A stretch of 64,000 nucleotides of DNA from Prochlorococcus sp. AG-409-M05 (GCA_003215435.1 QCKJ01000004.1:1-64000); one strand, 5' to 3'; numbered from the stretch's first letter, positions 42,656 through 55,323 are shown. Notes: generated by a model not told the origin, from the letters alone. Program-made: numbers and translations.

Positions 42656-44252
42656 GAATTTAGCAAGTAATAAATCATTAGGCTGGCGAGATGAAGTCTT
42701 AACTCTCCGAGATGGAATAGATCTAACCGCAAGGATATGGAGCCCAAAGGGCAGTGGGCCTTGGCCAGCACTTTTGATGAGACAGCCTTATGGGAGAGAG
42801 ATTGCTTCAACATTGACTTATTGCCACCCCAGTTGGTGGGCAAGTCATGGTTTTTTAGTGGTAGTTCAAGATGTTCGAGGGCAAGGCGACTCTCAAGGCG
42901 TTTTTGCTGGATTCAATCAAGAATCATCAGACACCACCCAGACGCATGCCTGGGTGAGATCGTTGCCTGAGTGCAATGGAAAACTTGGCACTTATGGCTT
43001 CTCATATCAGGGGTTAACACAATTAATCGCAGAGACTGGTACTCACCCACCTGACTGCTTAGCTCCGGCAATGACCGGCATAGACGAGAAAGAACATTGG
43101 TCCTGTGATGGAGGAGCTTATTGGTGGCACCTTGGCCTTTCCTGGGGCCTACAACTGGCTGCCCTAAAAAAACGACGAGATCAAGATTGGGGGGCTTGGG
43201 AAGAAATACGCCTAAGCATCGAAAACGGTAACTACCTCCGAGAAGGGGCTTCCTTATTAGAAAAGCATGATCCAAACGGGATGGAATTGAGATGGTTAAA
43301 GCTTTCTAATCTGACAAGCAATCAAAACTGGACATGCCATAAGCCGTTAAAAAATTGGCTTAAACAACCAATGCTCCTAATTGGTGGTTGGTGGGACCCT
43401 CACCTAAAGGGAATGCTTGAAATATACAAACTTTCTAAAGCCTCAGGTGGCAGTCCCGATCTCCATATTGGTCCTGCCACCCATCTTGAATGGTGGCAAG
43501 AGGTACAAGAACTTCATTTGAATTTCTTCAAAAAATACCTTCTCGAAACCACCGTTCATAAAAAAGAATCACCCACAAAAAACTTATGGAACCTTACGTC
43601 AAAGACCTGGCAAAAGAGCTCTGAGTTAAACGACAACAAAACATCTATAACTCCTATTTGGAGTCTTAAGACAAATGGACTGGCATGCATTAATCCCTCT
43701 GAAGGAATGCTTGATGAAAACAAAAAGGGTCATGGCTCATTCTCTTTAGTACACGATCCTTGGAGGCCTGTACCCAGCAGGGGGGGGCACCTAAGCACTA
43801 ACCCTGGGCCAACCGAAAGAGGAGATTTAGATAATCGTCCTGATGTAGCTGTTTTCACTACTCAACCATTAAAAAGGTTTCTTCAACTAAAGGGATTCCC
43901 AAAATTGCTTGTAACAGCTCATTCTCACCAAACAAGTTTTGACCTATGTGTTGCACTTTCAGTAGTAGATCCAGAGCAAAGAAAGGTCAATCAACTATCT
44001 ACAGGATTTGCCCGAATCCAACATGAGGCACTAAAGCCAATACAGCGAGAAGTACTTTTACAACCAATTTTTGCTGATATAAAACCAGAAGAACACCTAA
44101 GAATTTCAATAGCTGCAGCAGCATGGCCTGCAATTGGGGTCAATCCAGGGCATGAGGGAAGCTCATGTGAAGCCCCTGGACCACATTGCAATGTGGTCAC
44201 GATTGAATTTGTTTTGGTCAATTCTTCCCTAGAGATCAAACCTTTCCCTTAA
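42642..44252 (+). CDS. CocE/NonD family hydrolase
   Basis: GDSQGVFAGFNQESSDTTQTHAWVRSLPECNGKLGTYGFSYQGLTQLIA; start at internal ATG 42642 preferred over ORF-track 42627. Confidence 0.88.
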   Translation, partial: QMCAKNLASNKSLGWRDEVLTLRDGIDLTARIWSPKGSGPWPALLMRQPYGREIASTLTYCHPSWWASHGFLVVVQDVRGQGDSQGVFAGFNQESSDTTQTHAWVRSLPECNGKLGTYGFSYQGLTQLIAETGTHPPDCLAPAMTGIDEKEHWSCDGGAYWWHLGLSWGLQLAALKKRRDQDWGAWEEIRLSIENGNYLREGASLLEKHDPNGMELRWLKLSNLTSNQNWTCHKPLKNWLKQPMLLIGGWWDPHLKGMLEIYKLSKASGGSPDLHIGPATHLEWWQEVQELHLNFFKKYLLETTVHKKESPTKNLWNLTSKTWQKSSELNDNKTSITPIWSLKTNGLACINPSEGMLDENKKGHGSFSLVHDPWRPVPSRGGHLSTNPGPTERGDLDNRPDVAVFTTQPLKRFLQLKGFPKLLVTAHSHQTSFDLCVALSVVDPEQRKVNQLSTGFARIQHEALKPIQREVLLQPIFADIKPEEHLRISIAAAAWPAIGVNPGHEGSSCEAPGPHCNVVTIEFVLVNSSLEIKPFP

Positions 44253-44586
44253 GTAATTATATTTTTAAAATAAGGACTTAAATCCGACTAAGATGTTAGG
44301 GAAGAAGAGTAAACAGAACAAAGGTTAACAAAGGCAGTTAAAGCTTCTTTTATTAGATCAAATTGGCAAACTGCTTTGTTTTTTAGCATCTCAGAGAACT
44401 GATCAAACAAACTCAGTTTCATTAAACTAGTGCTTCCTAGACATTACATCTCCCGACTAAAGACAATTAATTTCGCATCACAAATCCATGAAAAGCTATT
44501 CTAAGTCTTTGTTTAAGAAAATTTGTCTCTCACCAAAACAAAATACCGTTTAAGTTTAGTCTTTAAAATTATCAACCACTTCAATT

Positions 44587-46866
44587 ATGACCACCAGTAT
44601 TTCGCTTGACTGGATGGTTGCAGATGGGAAGAAACTTGCTGAGTGTCGGCATGATCATCCATTTTCCGTTCTAGGCCCTCACCCTTACGAAAACAAATGG
44701 ATTGTGCGGATCTGGATGCCAGAAGCAAATGATCTAGAGCTCTTGGTAGATGGCATTGCTACTCATATGGCCAACCCAAATCATCCTTGGATATTTGAGG
44801 CCCTTCTAGAAAATGATCCAGGGATTAATTATCAGATCAGAGTTACTCGAGGTGGGCATGTCCACACCCAACATGATCCATGGTCATTCCGAGGGGAATG
44901 GATGGGTGAAATTGACAGACACCTTTACGCAGAGGGGAACCACCACCACATCTGGAAAAAGATGGGCGCTCACCTTGTTGATAGAGAAGGAGTCAAGGGT
45001 GTGATGTTCTGTATTTGGGCTCCTAACGCCAAAACTGTTTCTGTACTAGGCAACCTTAACTCTTGGGATGGAAGACATCATCCAATGCAAAAAAGAGATG
45101 GTGGAATTTGGGAGTTATTTATCCCAGGGATGGAAGAAGGTGCTCTCTATAAATATGAAATCCGCTCACAAGATGGTCACTGCTACCAAAAAGCAGATCC
45201 TTATGGCTTCCGCCATGAAGTAAGGCCTGCAAATAGTTCTATTGTTAGTAAATTGGATAATTTTGAATGGCAAGATAAAGACTGGATAACAAAAAGAGAC
45301 AGTAGAGATCCAATAGATCAGCCAATATCTGTATATGAAATGCATCTTGGAAGTTGGCTGCATGGATCAGTGAATGAACCTTTTCTGGAGGAAGATGGAT
45401 CAACTAGGACATCTGTAGCTGCCGCTGACCTAAAGCCAGGAGCACGTCTACTTACTTATAAAGAGCTAGCGCAAAAGTTAATCCCCTATGTAAAAGAAAG
45501 AGGTTTCACACATATTGAGTTAATGCCAATAACTGAGCATCCATTTGATGGCTCTTGGGGGTATCAAGTGACGGGCTGGTATGCCCCAACAAGCAGATAT
45601 GGATCACCTGCTGAATTCAAAGAATTTATTGATGAATGTCACAGAGAAGGTATTGGAATAATTCTTGACTGGGTGCCAGGACACTTCCCTAAAGATAGCC
45701 ATGGATTAGCCTTCTTTGATGGATCTCACCTTTATGAGCATTCTGATCCTCGAATTGGTGAACATAAAGAATGGGGAACACTAATATTCAACTACAGTCG
45801 CAATGAGGTTCGTAATTTCCTTGTTGCGAATTTAATCTACTGGTTTGAACAGTTTCATATAGATGGAATAAGAGTTGATGCAGTCGCATCAATGTTATAT
45901 AGAGATTATCTTCGACCTGATGGCCAATGGCTAGCGAATGAAGAAGGTGGAAGAGAGAATACCGAAGCAGTCCGATTTCTCCAACAAGCAAATCATGTTC
46001 TTTTTCAACACTTTCCAGGTGCACTTTCTATAGCTGAAGAGTCAACAACTTGGCCTATGGTTACTCAACCGACAAACATTGGAGGTCTTGGTTTTAACCT
46101 AAAGTGGAATATGGGTTGGATGCACGATGTCCTTGATTATTTTGAATTTGACCCTTGGTTTAGACAGTTCCATCAAAACAACATAACGTTCTCAATTTGG
46201 TACAACTACACTGAGAATTTTATGCTGGCCCTTAGTCATGATGAGGTGGTTCATGGCAAGAGCCATCTTCTGCATAAAATGCCTGGTGATGATTGGCAAA
46301 AATATGCAAATACTCGAGCATTACTTGCATATATGTGGACTCATCCCGGGAAGAAAACAATCTTCATGGGCATGGAGTTTGGGCAGCGGTCAGAATGGAA
46401 TGTGTGGGGAGATCTTCAATGGGATTTACTAAAATTTGCACCTCACAAAGGTATTCAAAATTTAATTGGAGATCTGAATAAAATATATAAAGAAGAACCT
46501 TCTCTATGGAAAGATGATTTTGACCAATATGGCTTTCAATGGATTGACTGTAACGACACTCAAAACTCAGTCATAAGTTTCATGCGCAGAGACAAAAGTT
46601 CTGACAGTTGGTTGGTAATAGTTGGGAACTTCACACCCCAAACTCATTCCCAATACAAAGTCGGAGTACCTGCAGAAGGGTTTTACGAAGAGATCCTTAA
46701 TACCAATGGGGAAAACTATGGAGGAACAAATCTGGGGAATCTGGGAGGCAAATCTACAGACAAATGGAGCATTCATGGATATGAGCAGTCCCTTAACATC
46801 TGCCTACCCCCACTTAGTGTCCTAATCTTCCGACATGCCCCAAAAAAGGCCCTTAATCTCAAATGA
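44587..46866 (+). CDS. glgB: 1,4-alpha-glucan branching enzyme
   Basis: [51 protein letters not shown]. Confidence 0.97.
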   Translation: MTTSISLDWMVADGKKLAECRHDHPFSVLGPHPYENKWIVRIWMPEANDLELLVDGIATHMANPNHPWIFEALLENDPGINYQIRVTRGGHVHTQHDPWSFRGEWMGEIDRHLYAEGNHHHIWKKMGAHLVDREGVKGVMFCIWAPNAKTVSVLGNLNSWDGRHHPMQKRDGGIWELFIPGMEEGALYKYEIRSQDGHCYQKADPYGFRHEVRPANSSIVSKLDNFEWQDKDWITKRDSRDPIDQPISVYEMHLGSWLHGSVNEPFLEEDGSTRTSVAAADLKPGARLLTYKELAQKLIPYVKERGFTHIELMPITEHPFDGSWGYQVTGWYAPTSRYGSPAEFKEFIDECHREGIGIILDWVPGHFPKDSHGLAFFDGSHLYEHSDPRIGEHKEWGTLIFNYSRNEVRNFLVANLIYWFEQFHIDGIRVDAVASMLYRDYLRPDGQWLANEEGGRENTEAVRFLQQANHVLFQHFPGALSIAEESTTWPMVTQPTNIGGLGFNLKWNMGWMHDVLDYFEFDPWFRQFHQNNITFSIWYNYTENFMLALSHDEVVHGKSHLLHKMPGDDWQKYANTRALLAYMWTHPGKKTIFMGMEFGQRSEWNVWGDLQWDLLKFAPHKGIQNLIGDLNKIYKEEPSLWKDDFDQYGFQWIDCNDTQNSVISFMRRDKSSDSWLVIVGNFTPQTHSQYKVGVPAEGFYEEILNTNGENYGGTNLGNLGGKSTDKWSIHGYEQSLNICLPPLSVLIFRHAPKKALNLK

Positions 46867-46964
46867 AGGTATTTCAAACATGTGACGAAGCTGTCCTCCC
46901 AAGCATGATTATTGCCAGCAAGAGGTTCACGCTCAAGTAAGTTTTCAGAATTCATAACCTCTTA

Positions 46965-48014
46965 ATGAGCGATTCCCTACCCCTATTACTCCGTGCGGCA
47001 CGTGGTGAGTCGGTAGAACGTCCACCTGTTTGGATGATGCGTCAGGCAGGCCGATACATGGAGGTTTATCGCAAACTTCGTGATCAACATCCTAGTTTCA
47101 GAGAGAGATCTGAGAATCCAGATCTCTCTTATGAGATATCTATGCAGCCTTTCAGAGCATTTAAGCCTGATGGAGTAATACTTTTTTCAGACATACTGAC
47201 CCCACTCCCTGGGATGGGGATTGACTTCGACATCGTCGAAAGCAAAGGCCCATTAATTGCGGAACCAATCAGAACTGAAAGTCAAATAAAAGCCTTAAGA
47301 GATTTAGAGCCAAAACAATCTTTGCCATTTGTAGGGGAGGTACTTGAAAGGCTCCGTGAGAGTGTTGGAAATCAAGCAGCTGTTCTTGGCTTCGTAGGAG
47401 CACCATGGACGCTAGCTGCGTATGTAGTTGAGGGGAAAAGCAGCAAAAATTATGCAGTAATTAAATCAATGGCATTTCGAGAACCAGATGTACTTCATAA
47501 ATTGCTCAATCATTTTGCGAAATCAATTGCAAACTACCTTAGATATCAAATTGATTCTGGAGCTCAAGTAGTTCAGATGTTTGATTCCTGGGCAGGTCAA
47601 CTCAGTCCCACCGACTACGACAAATTCGCAGCCCCATATCAGAAACAAGTTGTTGACCTTGTCAAAGAAACCCATCCAGACACTCCAATGATCCTATACA
47701 TATCAGGGAGTGCTGGAGTGCTCGAACGAATGGGGAAAACTGGAGTAGACATAGTTTCTCTTGACTGGACTGTTGACATGGCAGATGGATGCTCTCGACT
47801 ACCTAAGGAAATTGGGATTCAGGGAAATGTCGACCCTGGTATTTTGTTCGGTTCACCTGAAGCCATACGGGAGAGAATTATCGATACAGTCAAAAAAGCT
47901 CATGGGAGGCGTCACATCCTCAACCTTGGCCATGGAATTCTTCCTGGGACTCCTGAGGAGAATGCCAGAGTCTTCTTTGAGACAGGTAAATCTGTGCATA
48001 AATTGACCAACTAG
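46965..48014 (+). CDS. hemE: Uroporphyrinogen decarboxylase
   Basis: [34 protein letters not shown]. Confidence 0.98.
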   Translation: MSDSLPLLLRAARGESVERPPVWMMRQAGRYMEVYRKLRDQHPSFRERSENPDLSYEISMQPFRAFKPDGVILFSDILTPLPGMGIDFDIVESKGPLIAEPIRTESQIKALRDLEPKQSLPFVGEVLERLRESVGNQAAVLGFVGAPWTLAAYVVEGKSSKNYAVIKSMAFREPDVLHKLLNHFAKSIANYLRYQIDSGAQVVQMFDSWAGQLSPTDYDKFAAPYQKQVVDLVKETHPDTPMILYISGSAGVLERMGKTGVDIVSLDWTVDMADGCSRLPKEIGIQGNVDPGILFGSPEAIRERIIDTVKKAHGRRHILNLGHGILPGTPEENARVFFETGKSVHKLTN

Positions 48015-48019
48015 ACCCG

Positions 48020-49045
48020 TTGAGAAGAGAAAGAATCCTCATAACAGGAGCCAGTGGCTGCGTTGGCCAGTACACAGTTTGCTGGCTTCTGAAAAACTCA
48101 GATGCAGAGCTTTTCCTTTGGCTACGAGATCCATCGAAATTGACTGCGATACCACTTCAGGAACCAAGAATTCATCTATTAGTTGGAGATCTCAGAGATA
48201 CAAAGCTTTTTGAAAAAGAACTCTCTACCATTACTAGAGTTATTCATACTGCTACTGCATGGGGAGACCCTAAACGGGCTCATCAAGTAAATATTGTTGC
48301 AGTCAAGAATATGCTTAATTGCCTCGATGATAAGACGATAAAGCAAATCATCTACTTTTCAACAGCAAGCATACTTAACAAGGACCTCAAACCATTACCT
48401 GAAGCCCTCTCCTATGGAACCGAATATATACAGACAAAAGCGCAATGTCTTAAAGAACTTGAAAGGCACCCACTTGCAAAAAAAATAATCGCAGTTTTTC
48501 CCACCCTAGTTTTTGGAGGAAGAATAGACAGCACAGGCCCCTTCCCCACCAGTTATTTAACAGAAGGTTTAATGGAAGCAAGTCGTTGGCTTTGGCTGGC
48601 AAGATGGCTGAGAGTGGATTCAAAATTCCATTTCATTCATGCTGCAGATATCGCTTTTATTTGTGGTCATCTAGCTACTAATCCTCACAAGCCAAACCCA
48701 GAAGCAAATCAAGGTTCGCTAAGGAGGATTGTTTTAGCTCAGCCTTCGATATCTATAAATGAAGCCATTAAAAAGCTTTGCCTTTGGAGGGGGATAAAGC
48801 TCATGCCCGGCATCCCTCTCTGGGGTTGGCTGATAGAAGCTTTAACACAAGTTCTCCCGATAAGAATTAACGATTGGGATCGCTTCAGCATTAAACAGCG
48901 TTACTTCATCCACAATCCAATAACAAACCCAGAGCGTTTCGGAGGCCATAGCCACGCGGCAACTCTTGAAGAGGTCTTGGCCGATTCAGGATTACCAAAA
49001 GTAAGATCTCGCCCAAAAAGAGTTAGAATCGGAGTTAAGAGATAG
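48020..49045 (+). CDS. NAD-dependent epimerase/dehydratase
   Basis: RILITGASGCVGQYTVCWLL; likely TTG start 5 nt after hemE. Confidence 0.85.
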   Translation: MRRERILITGASGCVGQYTVCWLLKNSDAELFLWLRDPSKLTAIPLQEPRIHLLVGDLRDTKLFEKELSTITRVIHTATAWGDPKRAHQVNIVAVKNMLNCLDDKTIKQIIYFSTASILNKDLKPLPEALSYGTEYIQTKAQCLKELERHPLAKKIIAVFPTLVFGGRIDSTGPFPTSYLTEGLMEASRWLWLARWLRVDSKFHFIHAADIAFICGHLATNPHKPNPEANQGSLRRIVLAQPSISINEAIKKLCLWRGIKLMPGIPLWGWLIEALTQVLPIRINDWDRFSIKQRYFIHNPITNPERFGGHSHAATLEEVLADSGLPKVRSRPKRVRIGVKR

Positions 49046-49053
49046 AAATCCTT

Positions 49054-49413
49054 ATGGCTTCATTGTTACGAGCAATTGCAACCACATTCTTTTCACTCCT
49101 TTTATTCCTTGGGATATCAGTTTCTTCTGCCCAAGCGTCGACTGTTGAAGTCAAGCTAGGAACAGATGCGGGCATGCTTGCTTTCGAACCCAGCACCGTA
49201 AATATCAGTGCTGGGGATTCAGTCAAGTTCGTTAACAACAAACTTGCTCCTCATAACGCCGTCTTTGATGGCCGCGAGGATCTAAGTCATCCTGACCTTG
49301 CTTTTGCTCCAGGTGAATCATGGGTTAAGACCTTTGACACCGCAGGAACTTACGAGTTCTATTGTGAGCCTCATAGAGGGGCTGGAATGGTAGGCAAAGT
49401 AGTTGTCAATTAA
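49054..49413 (+). CDS. petE: Plastocyanin
   Basis: Signal peptide, VEVKLGTDAGMLAFEPSTVNISAGD, YEFYCEPHRGAGMVGKVVVN copper ligands. Confidence 0.97.
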   Translation: MASLLRAIATTFFSLLLFLGISVSSAQASTVEVKLGTDAGMLAFEPSTVNISAGDSVKFVNNKLAPHNAVFDGREDLSHPDLAFAPGESWVKTFDTAGTYEFYCEPHRGAGMVGKVVVN

Positions 49414-49447
49414 AAAGACTAGGTATCGGTCTAAGACTAAGCACGAG

Positions 49448-49486
49448 CCAGCTTGGATCACATGGCTGACCCCAAGCTGGTTTTTT
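49448..49486 (+). terminator. Rho-independent terminator after petE
   Basis: CCAGCTTGG...CCAAGCTGG followed by TTTTTT. Confidence 0.9.
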
Positions 49487-49582
49487 ATTGATTAATTTTT
49501 TTTTACCAAAAGTCTTCTTATAAAAGATTGCAAAATCCCCACACTGGAGGGATTATTTATTTGATCTTTTAAAAGCCCGATA

Positions 49583-49807
49583 ATGTCAAGAGAAGGTTTT
49601 TCTGACTTTCTAAAGGCAGCAGAGCACCGTCTGACTTTAAGAGAGCAAGTAAAAAGCTGTAAAAACTACCATGAGATAATTAGTCTTGCTTATAGCTACG
49701 GGTTTCACATAACTCTAGATGATATTCAAAGGGAAAATACCTTTGCAGGAGTTGAGAATTGGTTTAAAACCAGCAAAATAAATCCGATTCGAAACCACTC
49801 CAGATAA
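49583..49807 (+). CDS. Nif11-like small protein
   Basis: MSREGFSDFLKAAEHRLTLREQVKSCKNYHEIISLAYSYGFHITLDDIQ; no GG and no Cys-rich core. Confidence 0.65.
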   Translation: MSREGFSDFLKAAEHRLTLREQVKSCKNYHEIISLAYSYGFHITLDDIQRENTFAGVENWFKTSKINPIRNHSR

Positions 49808-49962
49808 ATAGTCTTTAAAGCTCTCTGAATTAGATTTTCAAAAACAACCTCCCAAGTTCTTCTCATCTGAAGTTGAAGTTGCCGAACATATTAGATCGGT
49901 TTACCTCCTTATTTTTTTAATCAAAGAATGTTAAACAACCTTATTAGATAACTCTTTGATCA

Positions 49963-52554
49963 ATGGAACCCTCGCCTAATCAGTTTACAGATAAAGCTTG
50001 GGAGTCAATAGTTTCATCCCAGGCAATTGCTCAAGGACACAACCACCAACATCTTGAAACTGAGCACCTTCTATTTGCTCTAATAGAGAAAGATGAATTA
50101 ACTAAAAGAATTTTAGAAAAATCAAAATCATCTATAAATTCACTGAAGAGGTCTCTTAAGGAATACTTAAAGCGACAGCCAAAAATGCAGGATCGGCCTG
50201 ATTCTGTTTATCTAGGAAAAGCTCTAACTAAGTCTCTTGAGCGAGCAAAAGACTATGAACAATCCTTCCTAGACCAATACATATCAATAGAGCATCTTTT
50301 ACTCGCATTGTCCGAGGACAAACGATGTTGTCGTGAATTGCTTGAAAAAGAAAATTTAAGTACAGAAAATTTAAACCAAATTATTAAATCCATCCGAGGT
50401 AACCAAAAGGTGACAAACCAAAACTCAGAAGCGAATTATGAATCTCTCAAGAGATATGGAAGGGATCTAACTACTGCTGCACGGAAAGGAGAACTTGATC
50501 CAGTAATAGGGCGCGACGATGAGATTCGACGAACTATTCAGATTCTTAGCAGAAGGACTAAAAACAATCCTGTCCTAATAGGTGATCCTGGCGTAGGGAA
50601 AACAGCAATTGTTGAAGGGTTATCACAAAGAATCATCAATGGAGATGTACCAGCAGCACTTCAGAACCGCCAATTAATTTCTTTAGATATGGGTGCACTA
50701 ATAGCTGGTGCAAAATATCGAGGAGAGTTCGAAGAGCGACTAAAAGCTGTTTTAAAAGAAGTAACTTCATCAAATGGACAAATCATTCTTTTTATTGACG
50801 AAATACATACAGTTGTTGGAGCAGGTGCTACTGGAGGAGCTATGGATGCAAGCAATCTTCTTAAACCCATGCTTGCGAGAGGAGAACTACGTTGTATAGG
50901 GGCAACAACTCTTGATGAGCACCGACAGCATATTGAGAAGGACCCAGCCTTAGAGAGAAGGTTTCAACAAGTCTTCGTTGGGCAACCAACGGTAGAGGAC
51001 ACAATATCTATCCTTAGAGGATTAAAAGAGAGATATGAGGTCCATCATGGTGTTCGCATTGCTGATAATGCTCTTATAGCGGCTGCCTCCCTAAGTAATC
51101 GATATATATCAGACCGTTTCCTACCAGATAAAGCTATTGACCTCGTCGATGAATCTGCAGCAAAATTAAAAATGGAAATAACCTCAAAGCCTGAAGAAGT
51201 TGACGAAATTGACCGGAAGATATTGCAAATACAGATGGAGAAACTATCTCTAGAAAGAGAATCTGATTCTGCCAGTAGAGAGCGCCTTAAGAAATTAGAA
51301 ACTGATTTAAATGTTCTGAAAGTTCAACAAAGAGATCTGTCTTCAAGATGGGAAAAAGAGAAGCGCTCAATAAATAAAATTTCCACCTTGAAAGAGGAGA
51401 TAGAAAAAGTGCAATTGCGTATAGAGCAGGCAAAAAGAGATTACGACCTCAATAAAGCTGCTGAATTGGAATATGGGACACTTAACACCCTCCAAAAAAA
51501 GCTTATAGAGAACGAAGAGTCTCTCGCAAAGGGAGAAAACGCTGACGAAAAATCCCTTTTAAGGGAAGAAGTAACTGAGAACGATATAGCCGAAGTAATT
51601 GCCAAATGGACTGGAATACCTATTTCTAAGTTAGTTCAATCAGAGATGCAAAAATTACTCCATCTCGAGGATGAGCTGCATTTAAGAGTAATTGGTCAAA
51701 CTAAGCCCGTGAAGGCAGTTGCTGATGCGATCCAACGTTCTAGGGCAGGTATGTGTGATCCAAATAGGCCTATCGCAAGCTTCTTATTCCTGGGACCAAC
51801 TGGTGTTGGGAAGACAGAGTTATCAAAAGCTTTGGCAGCACAATTGTTTGATAGTGAGTCTGCAATGGTACGAATGGATATGAGCGAATTCATGGAAAAG
51901 CATACCGTTAGCAGGTTAATAGGAGCACCTCCCGGTTATGTGGGATATGAAGCTGGTGGACAACTCACTGAAGCGATCAGAAAAAGGCCATACTCAGTTA
52001 TCCTTTTTGACGAAGTAGAGAAAGCGCACCCGGATGTATTTAATGTCATGCTACAGATCCTTGACGATGGACGAGTAACAGATGGACAAGGGCGAACTGT
52101 AGACTTCACTAATACAGTTCTTATCCTTACAAGTAATATCGGCAGTCAGTCAATTTTGGAACTTGGTGGAGATGATCGAAAATTCAAAGAGATGGAACGA
52201 CGCGTAAACAATGCATTAAAAGAACAATTCCGGCCAGAGTTTCTTAATCGTTTGGACGAGTCAATTATCTTCCATAGTCTTGTAAAGGAAGAGTTGAGAG
52301 AGATCGTTTCTCTACAACTAAAACGACTAAACCAAAGACTTGCAGAACAAAAGCTAGGCCTTGAATTAACCAGTCAAGCCTCAGATTGGATTGCAAATGC
52401 TGGGTTTGACCCTGTCTATGGAGCGAGACCTCTCAAGCGTGCTATTCAAAGAGAGCTTGAGACACCTATTGCAAAAGCCATCCTAGAGGGGAGGTATTCA
52501 AGTGGAGAGATAGTCCATGTAGATGTGGCAGACGAAAAGATCATCTTGAGCTAG
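49963..52554 (+). CDS. clpB: ClpB-type AAA+ disaggregase
   Basis: Two Walker A sites ([26 protein letters not shown]), middle coiled coil, N-terminal Clp_N. Confidence 0.96.
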   Translation: MEPSPNQFTDKAWESIVSSQAIAQGHNHQHLETEHLLFALIEKDELTKRILEKSKSSINSLKRSLKEYLKRQPKMQDRPDSVYLGKALTKSLERAKDYEQSFLDQYISIEHLLLALSEDKRCCRELLEKENLSTENLNQIIKSIRGNQKVTNQNSEANYESLKRYGRDLTTAARKGELDPVIGRDDEIRRTIQILSRRTKNNPVLIGDPGVGKTAIVEGLSQRIINGDVPAALQNRQLISLDMGALIAGAKYRGEFEERLKAVLKEVTSSNGQIILFIDEIHTVVGAGATGGAMDASNLLKPMLARGELRCIGATTLDEHRQHIEKDPALERRFQQVFVGQPTVEDTISILRGLKERYEVHHGVRIADNALIAAASLSNRYISDRFLPDKAIDLVDESAAKLKMEITSKPEEVDEIDRKILQIQMEKLSLERESDSASRERLKKLETDLNVLKVQQRDLSSRWEKEKRSINKISTLKEEIEKVQLRIEQAKRDYDLNKAAELEYGTLNTLQKKLIENEESLAKGENADEKSLLREEVTENDIAEVIAKWTGIPISKLVQSEMQKLLHLEDELHLRVIGQTKPVKAVADAIQRSRAGMCDPNRPIASFLFLGPTGVGKTELSKALAAQLFDSESAMVRMDMSEFMEKHTVSRLIGAPPGYVGYEAGGQLTEAIRKRPYSVILFDEVEKAHPDVFNVMLQILDDGRVTDGQGRTVDFTNTVLILTSNIGSQSILELGGDDRKFKEMERRVNNALKEQFRPEFLNRLDESIIFHSLVKEELREIVSLQLKRLNQRLAEQKLGLELTSQASDWIANAGFDPVYGARPLKRAIQRELETPIAKAILEGRYSSGEIVHVDVADEKIILS

Positions 52555-52560
52555 ACCTTT

Positions 52561-53202
52561 TCAATTCAAAAGCGTTCCGTAGGTCATTGAGAGTCCTATA
52601 CCAATAAGAGCCCCAGCAACAAAAGTCTTGTGATCAAAAGCCTTTTGAACCAACAAAATTCCTGTTGTTATAAGTATCGCCTCACTAAGTAATAAGCCTA
52701 AAAAATAACCAGCCAATGGGGTTGGCTCCGAACCAACCATCAACCCCGCCAGAACATAACCATGCATAACGATAAAAGGAACGATCCATGTTGGACTCAA
52801 TCTCCTAACAAGAACCAACGCTGATACCACTAAACTCAAACCCATAACCATTTCAGAACCTGGAATGGATGGAATGATGAAAGCAAATAAAGATCCAACC
52901 ATCCCAAATCCAAGTAGGGCTGGGATCCATCGAAGAGAAGTTACCAACGCTGTCATCCCAATGGAAGAGAGGAACAAAAGGTGATCAAGTCCCAAGAGGG
53001 GATGAGCCAAGCCACTAACAAAACCCTGGAACAGTGAGAATGGTTCTATTTGTCCTTCCAAAGGATGATGAGCATTTGCTTGCGGCAAAAAAACTGTTAA
53101 TAAGACAGCAATTCCAGCTAAAGCCCATCTAAAAAAAACATGGGGCAAAGCAACTCGATCAGACATGGTTTTCATGAAAAAGCTCTTTTTGGTTAATCTC
53201 AA
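52561..53202 (-). CDS. HupE/UreJ family protein
   Basis: FVSGLAHPLLGLDHLLFLSSIG. Confidence 0.9.
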   Translation of the reverse strand: MRLTKKSFFMKTMSDRVALPHVFFRWALAGIAVLLTVFLPQANAHHPLEGQIEPFSLFQGFVSGLAHPLLGLDHLLFLSSIGMTALVTSLRWIPALLGFGMVGSLFAFIIPSIPGSEMVMGLSLVVSALVLVRRLSPTWIVPFIVMHGYVLAGLMVGSEPTPLAGYFLGLLLSEAILITTGILLVQKAFDHKTFVAGALIGIGLSMTYGTLLN

Positions 53203-53340
53203 TAGGTTTGTTCCTCCATACTATTTATCGAGCTATTCAAAACTAGCCAGATAAATTAGGTGGTTTGACCATATTCTTGCCGAACTAAGCATTCAAAGAA
53301 CCAATCTAGCAATTGAAAAGTTTGTTTTTAGTTAAATCAT

Positions 53341-53847
53341 CTACGGTTTGATTTCGAACCATGAAGGGATTGATCTAAAAGAAGCAGTGTTTTTTTCGTT
53401 CTCATGTGCAAGGACCTGCCAACAACACGTTCGCCGACGATCACGCTCAAGCAAGATCTTATTAGACCATTGCCAAACCAAATTCGCAGTAAATTCCATC
53501 CCAACATTAGGCATAACCCTTAAATCCAAAGCACCTTTCTCATGAAGCTTTTGCCATTCGCTCAAAAGCGGGTCATCAGAATTAACTAGAAATGTATGGT
53601 CAAATTGACTACGCAACTTTTCTTCAAGAGGTCTCAAACTTGAAAAATCAACTACAAACCCAAATTCATCAAGTTTTTTTGCAGCAAACCATAAAGTAAA
53701 GCTTCGACTATACCCATGAACAAAATGACAATGGCCTTTGTGTCTCCACTGCCTATGGCAACAGGGATAGTCAGCAAAGTGCTTACTACAAGAATATTCA
53801 AAAGGAGGCAATGAATCTATGGACATAAAAAGGATCTTTAACAACAC
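53341..53847 (-). CDS. 6-carboxytetrahydropterin synthase / 6-pyruvoyl tetrahydropterin synthase family protein
   Basis: CHFVHGYSRSFTLWFAAKKLDEFGFVVDFSSL, LRSQFDHTFLVNSDDP; start possibly at 53826. Confidence 0.8.
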   Translation of the reverse strand: MLLKILFMSIDSLPPFEYSCSKHFADYPCCHRQWRHKGHCHFVHGYSRSFTLWFAAKKLDEFGFVVDFSSLRPLEEKLRSQFDHTFLVNSDDPLLSEWQKLHEKGALDLRVMPNVGMEFTANLVWQWSNKILLERDRRRTCCWQVLAHENEKNTASFRSIPSWFEIKP

Positions 53848-53888
53848 TAAAAAGGATCCAGGCCTTTACCCTGTTTATCTATTGAACA

Positions 53889-54554
53889 ATGCAATCAGTG
53901 AACTCAACCTTCATCAATAAACTCCGTTTTAACGAAAGCGGCCTTATACCAGCCATAGCGCAAGACTGGCTAGATGGGACAGTACTCATGATGGCCTGGA
54001 TGAACAGATCCGCGATTGAACACACAATTAAAAAAGGTGAAGTCCACTATTGGAGTCGATCAAGAAATGTTCTATGGCATAAGGGCGCTACTAGTGGACA
54101 TACTCAGATACTGAAAGAAATTAGGTACGATTGCGATGCTGATACCATTCTTCTTACTGTAGAGCAGACAGGGTTAGTCTCATGCCATACAGGTGCTAGA
54201 AGCTGTTTCTTCGGGGAAAGCGATAAAGATACTCAAGGAGGAGAACATGCACTGCCACCTCCTTCGGATTCATGCAACACACTCTTTCAAACAATAGAAG
54301 GCCGTAAAGCAAACCCAGAGAAAAATAGTTATACCAATAAATTATTAAATGCTGGAGACAATCAAATCCTCAAAAAAATTGGGGAAGAAAGTGCAGAGTT
54401 TGTCATGGCCTGCAAAGACGAAGATAAAGAGTCCATAGCCAATGAAGCTGCTGATCTGCTTTTTCACATTCAAGTGGCTCTTTCTCACCACAATGTTTCC
54501 TGGAGAGATGTCCTGGGTGTTCTCACTAGCAGAAGAAATGGCCCTAGACGTTAA
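53889..54554 (+). CDS. hisI: Bifunctional phosphoribosyl-AMP cyclohydrolase / phosphoribosyl-ATP pyrophosphatase
   Basis: [49 protein letters not shown]. Confidence 0.96.
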   Translation: MQSVNSTFINKLRFNESGLIPAIAQDWLDGTVLMMAWMNRSAIEHTIKKGEVHYWSRSRNVLWHKGATSGHTQILKEIRYDCDADTILLTVEQTGLVSCHTGARSCFFGESDKDTQGGEHALPPPSDSCNTLFQTIEGRKANPEKNSYTNKLLNAGDNQILKKIGEESAEFVMACKDEDKESIANEAADLLFHIQVALSHHNVSWRDVLGVLTSRRNGPRR

Positions 54555-54618
54555 AAAGATTTCCAGAAAGTTTTCATGAATGACTAAGAAGAAGCCAGCT
54601 GATCAGTCCATTGCACTT

Positions 54619-55149
54619 TTAATTCAACCCAACTCCTCTTGCCATAAGAGTTGCAAGGAGTGGAATTGTTGCAAAGCCAATTAACTCAATATTAATTATC
54701 AGACCAAGCCTTCTAACCAAAGCCTCGGAGACTTCCGGCAATTCTCCCCTCCTTAAAGGTATTACCCAAAGGATGTAAGTAATTGTTGGATAAAGAGATA
54801 ATGCACCTACTGACAAGAAAACCCCAACTTTTATCCAAAACAGCGGGTTGTGGGTATAGAAATCTGGTCCCTGCCCAAAATACAAAACTCGTAATAACCC
54901 ACTAACAAGTAAAAGCAGTCCTGCTATGCCATAAACGATGTCTGAGGCAACCATATATATCGCCTGCGTTCGATCAGGTGAAGACTTCAATAATTTTCTT
55001 TCAAAAGCTAATGCAGTAAAACAGAGCATAAAGCTCACATAATGGATATAGGCTAGACCAGCAGTTTTTAAAGTCTCACTTGAAGCAATGGTTCCAAACG
55101 GCATGTGAATAAAGCAATGTGGGTTTAACCCTAGCGAAATTGAGTTCAC
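54619..55149 (-). CDS. DUF2214-like membrane protein
   Basis: YIHYVSFMLCFTALAFERKLL; four hydrophobic segments. Confidence 0.78.
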   Translation of the reverse strand: MNSISLGLNPHCFIHMPFGTIASSETLKTAGLAYIHYVSFMLCFTALAFERKLLKSSPDRTQAIYMVASDIVYGIAGLLLLVSGLLRVLYFGQGPDFYTHNPLFWIKVGVFLSVGALSLYPTITYILWVIPLRRGELPEVSEALVRRLGLIINIELIGFATIPLLATLMARGVGLN

Positions 55150-55323
55150 TTGATTTGTCTTCGAATTTGACTTTCTCCATCACAAGCCAAATAAAGAGAT
55201 CAAAAACGGCACCTTGAAAAGGATCTCTGAATAAGGTAAAAAATATAAATTCAGTACTCTTTATTACACGTGCAGAATGTAAACATTTTGGACCTAAGTT
55301 AAATAAGACTGGAGGAACCAAAG

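Noticed and set aside
49808-49962. CIRCE-type operator upstream of clpB
   Set aside because: No TTAGCACTC-N9-GAGTGCTAA pattern seen
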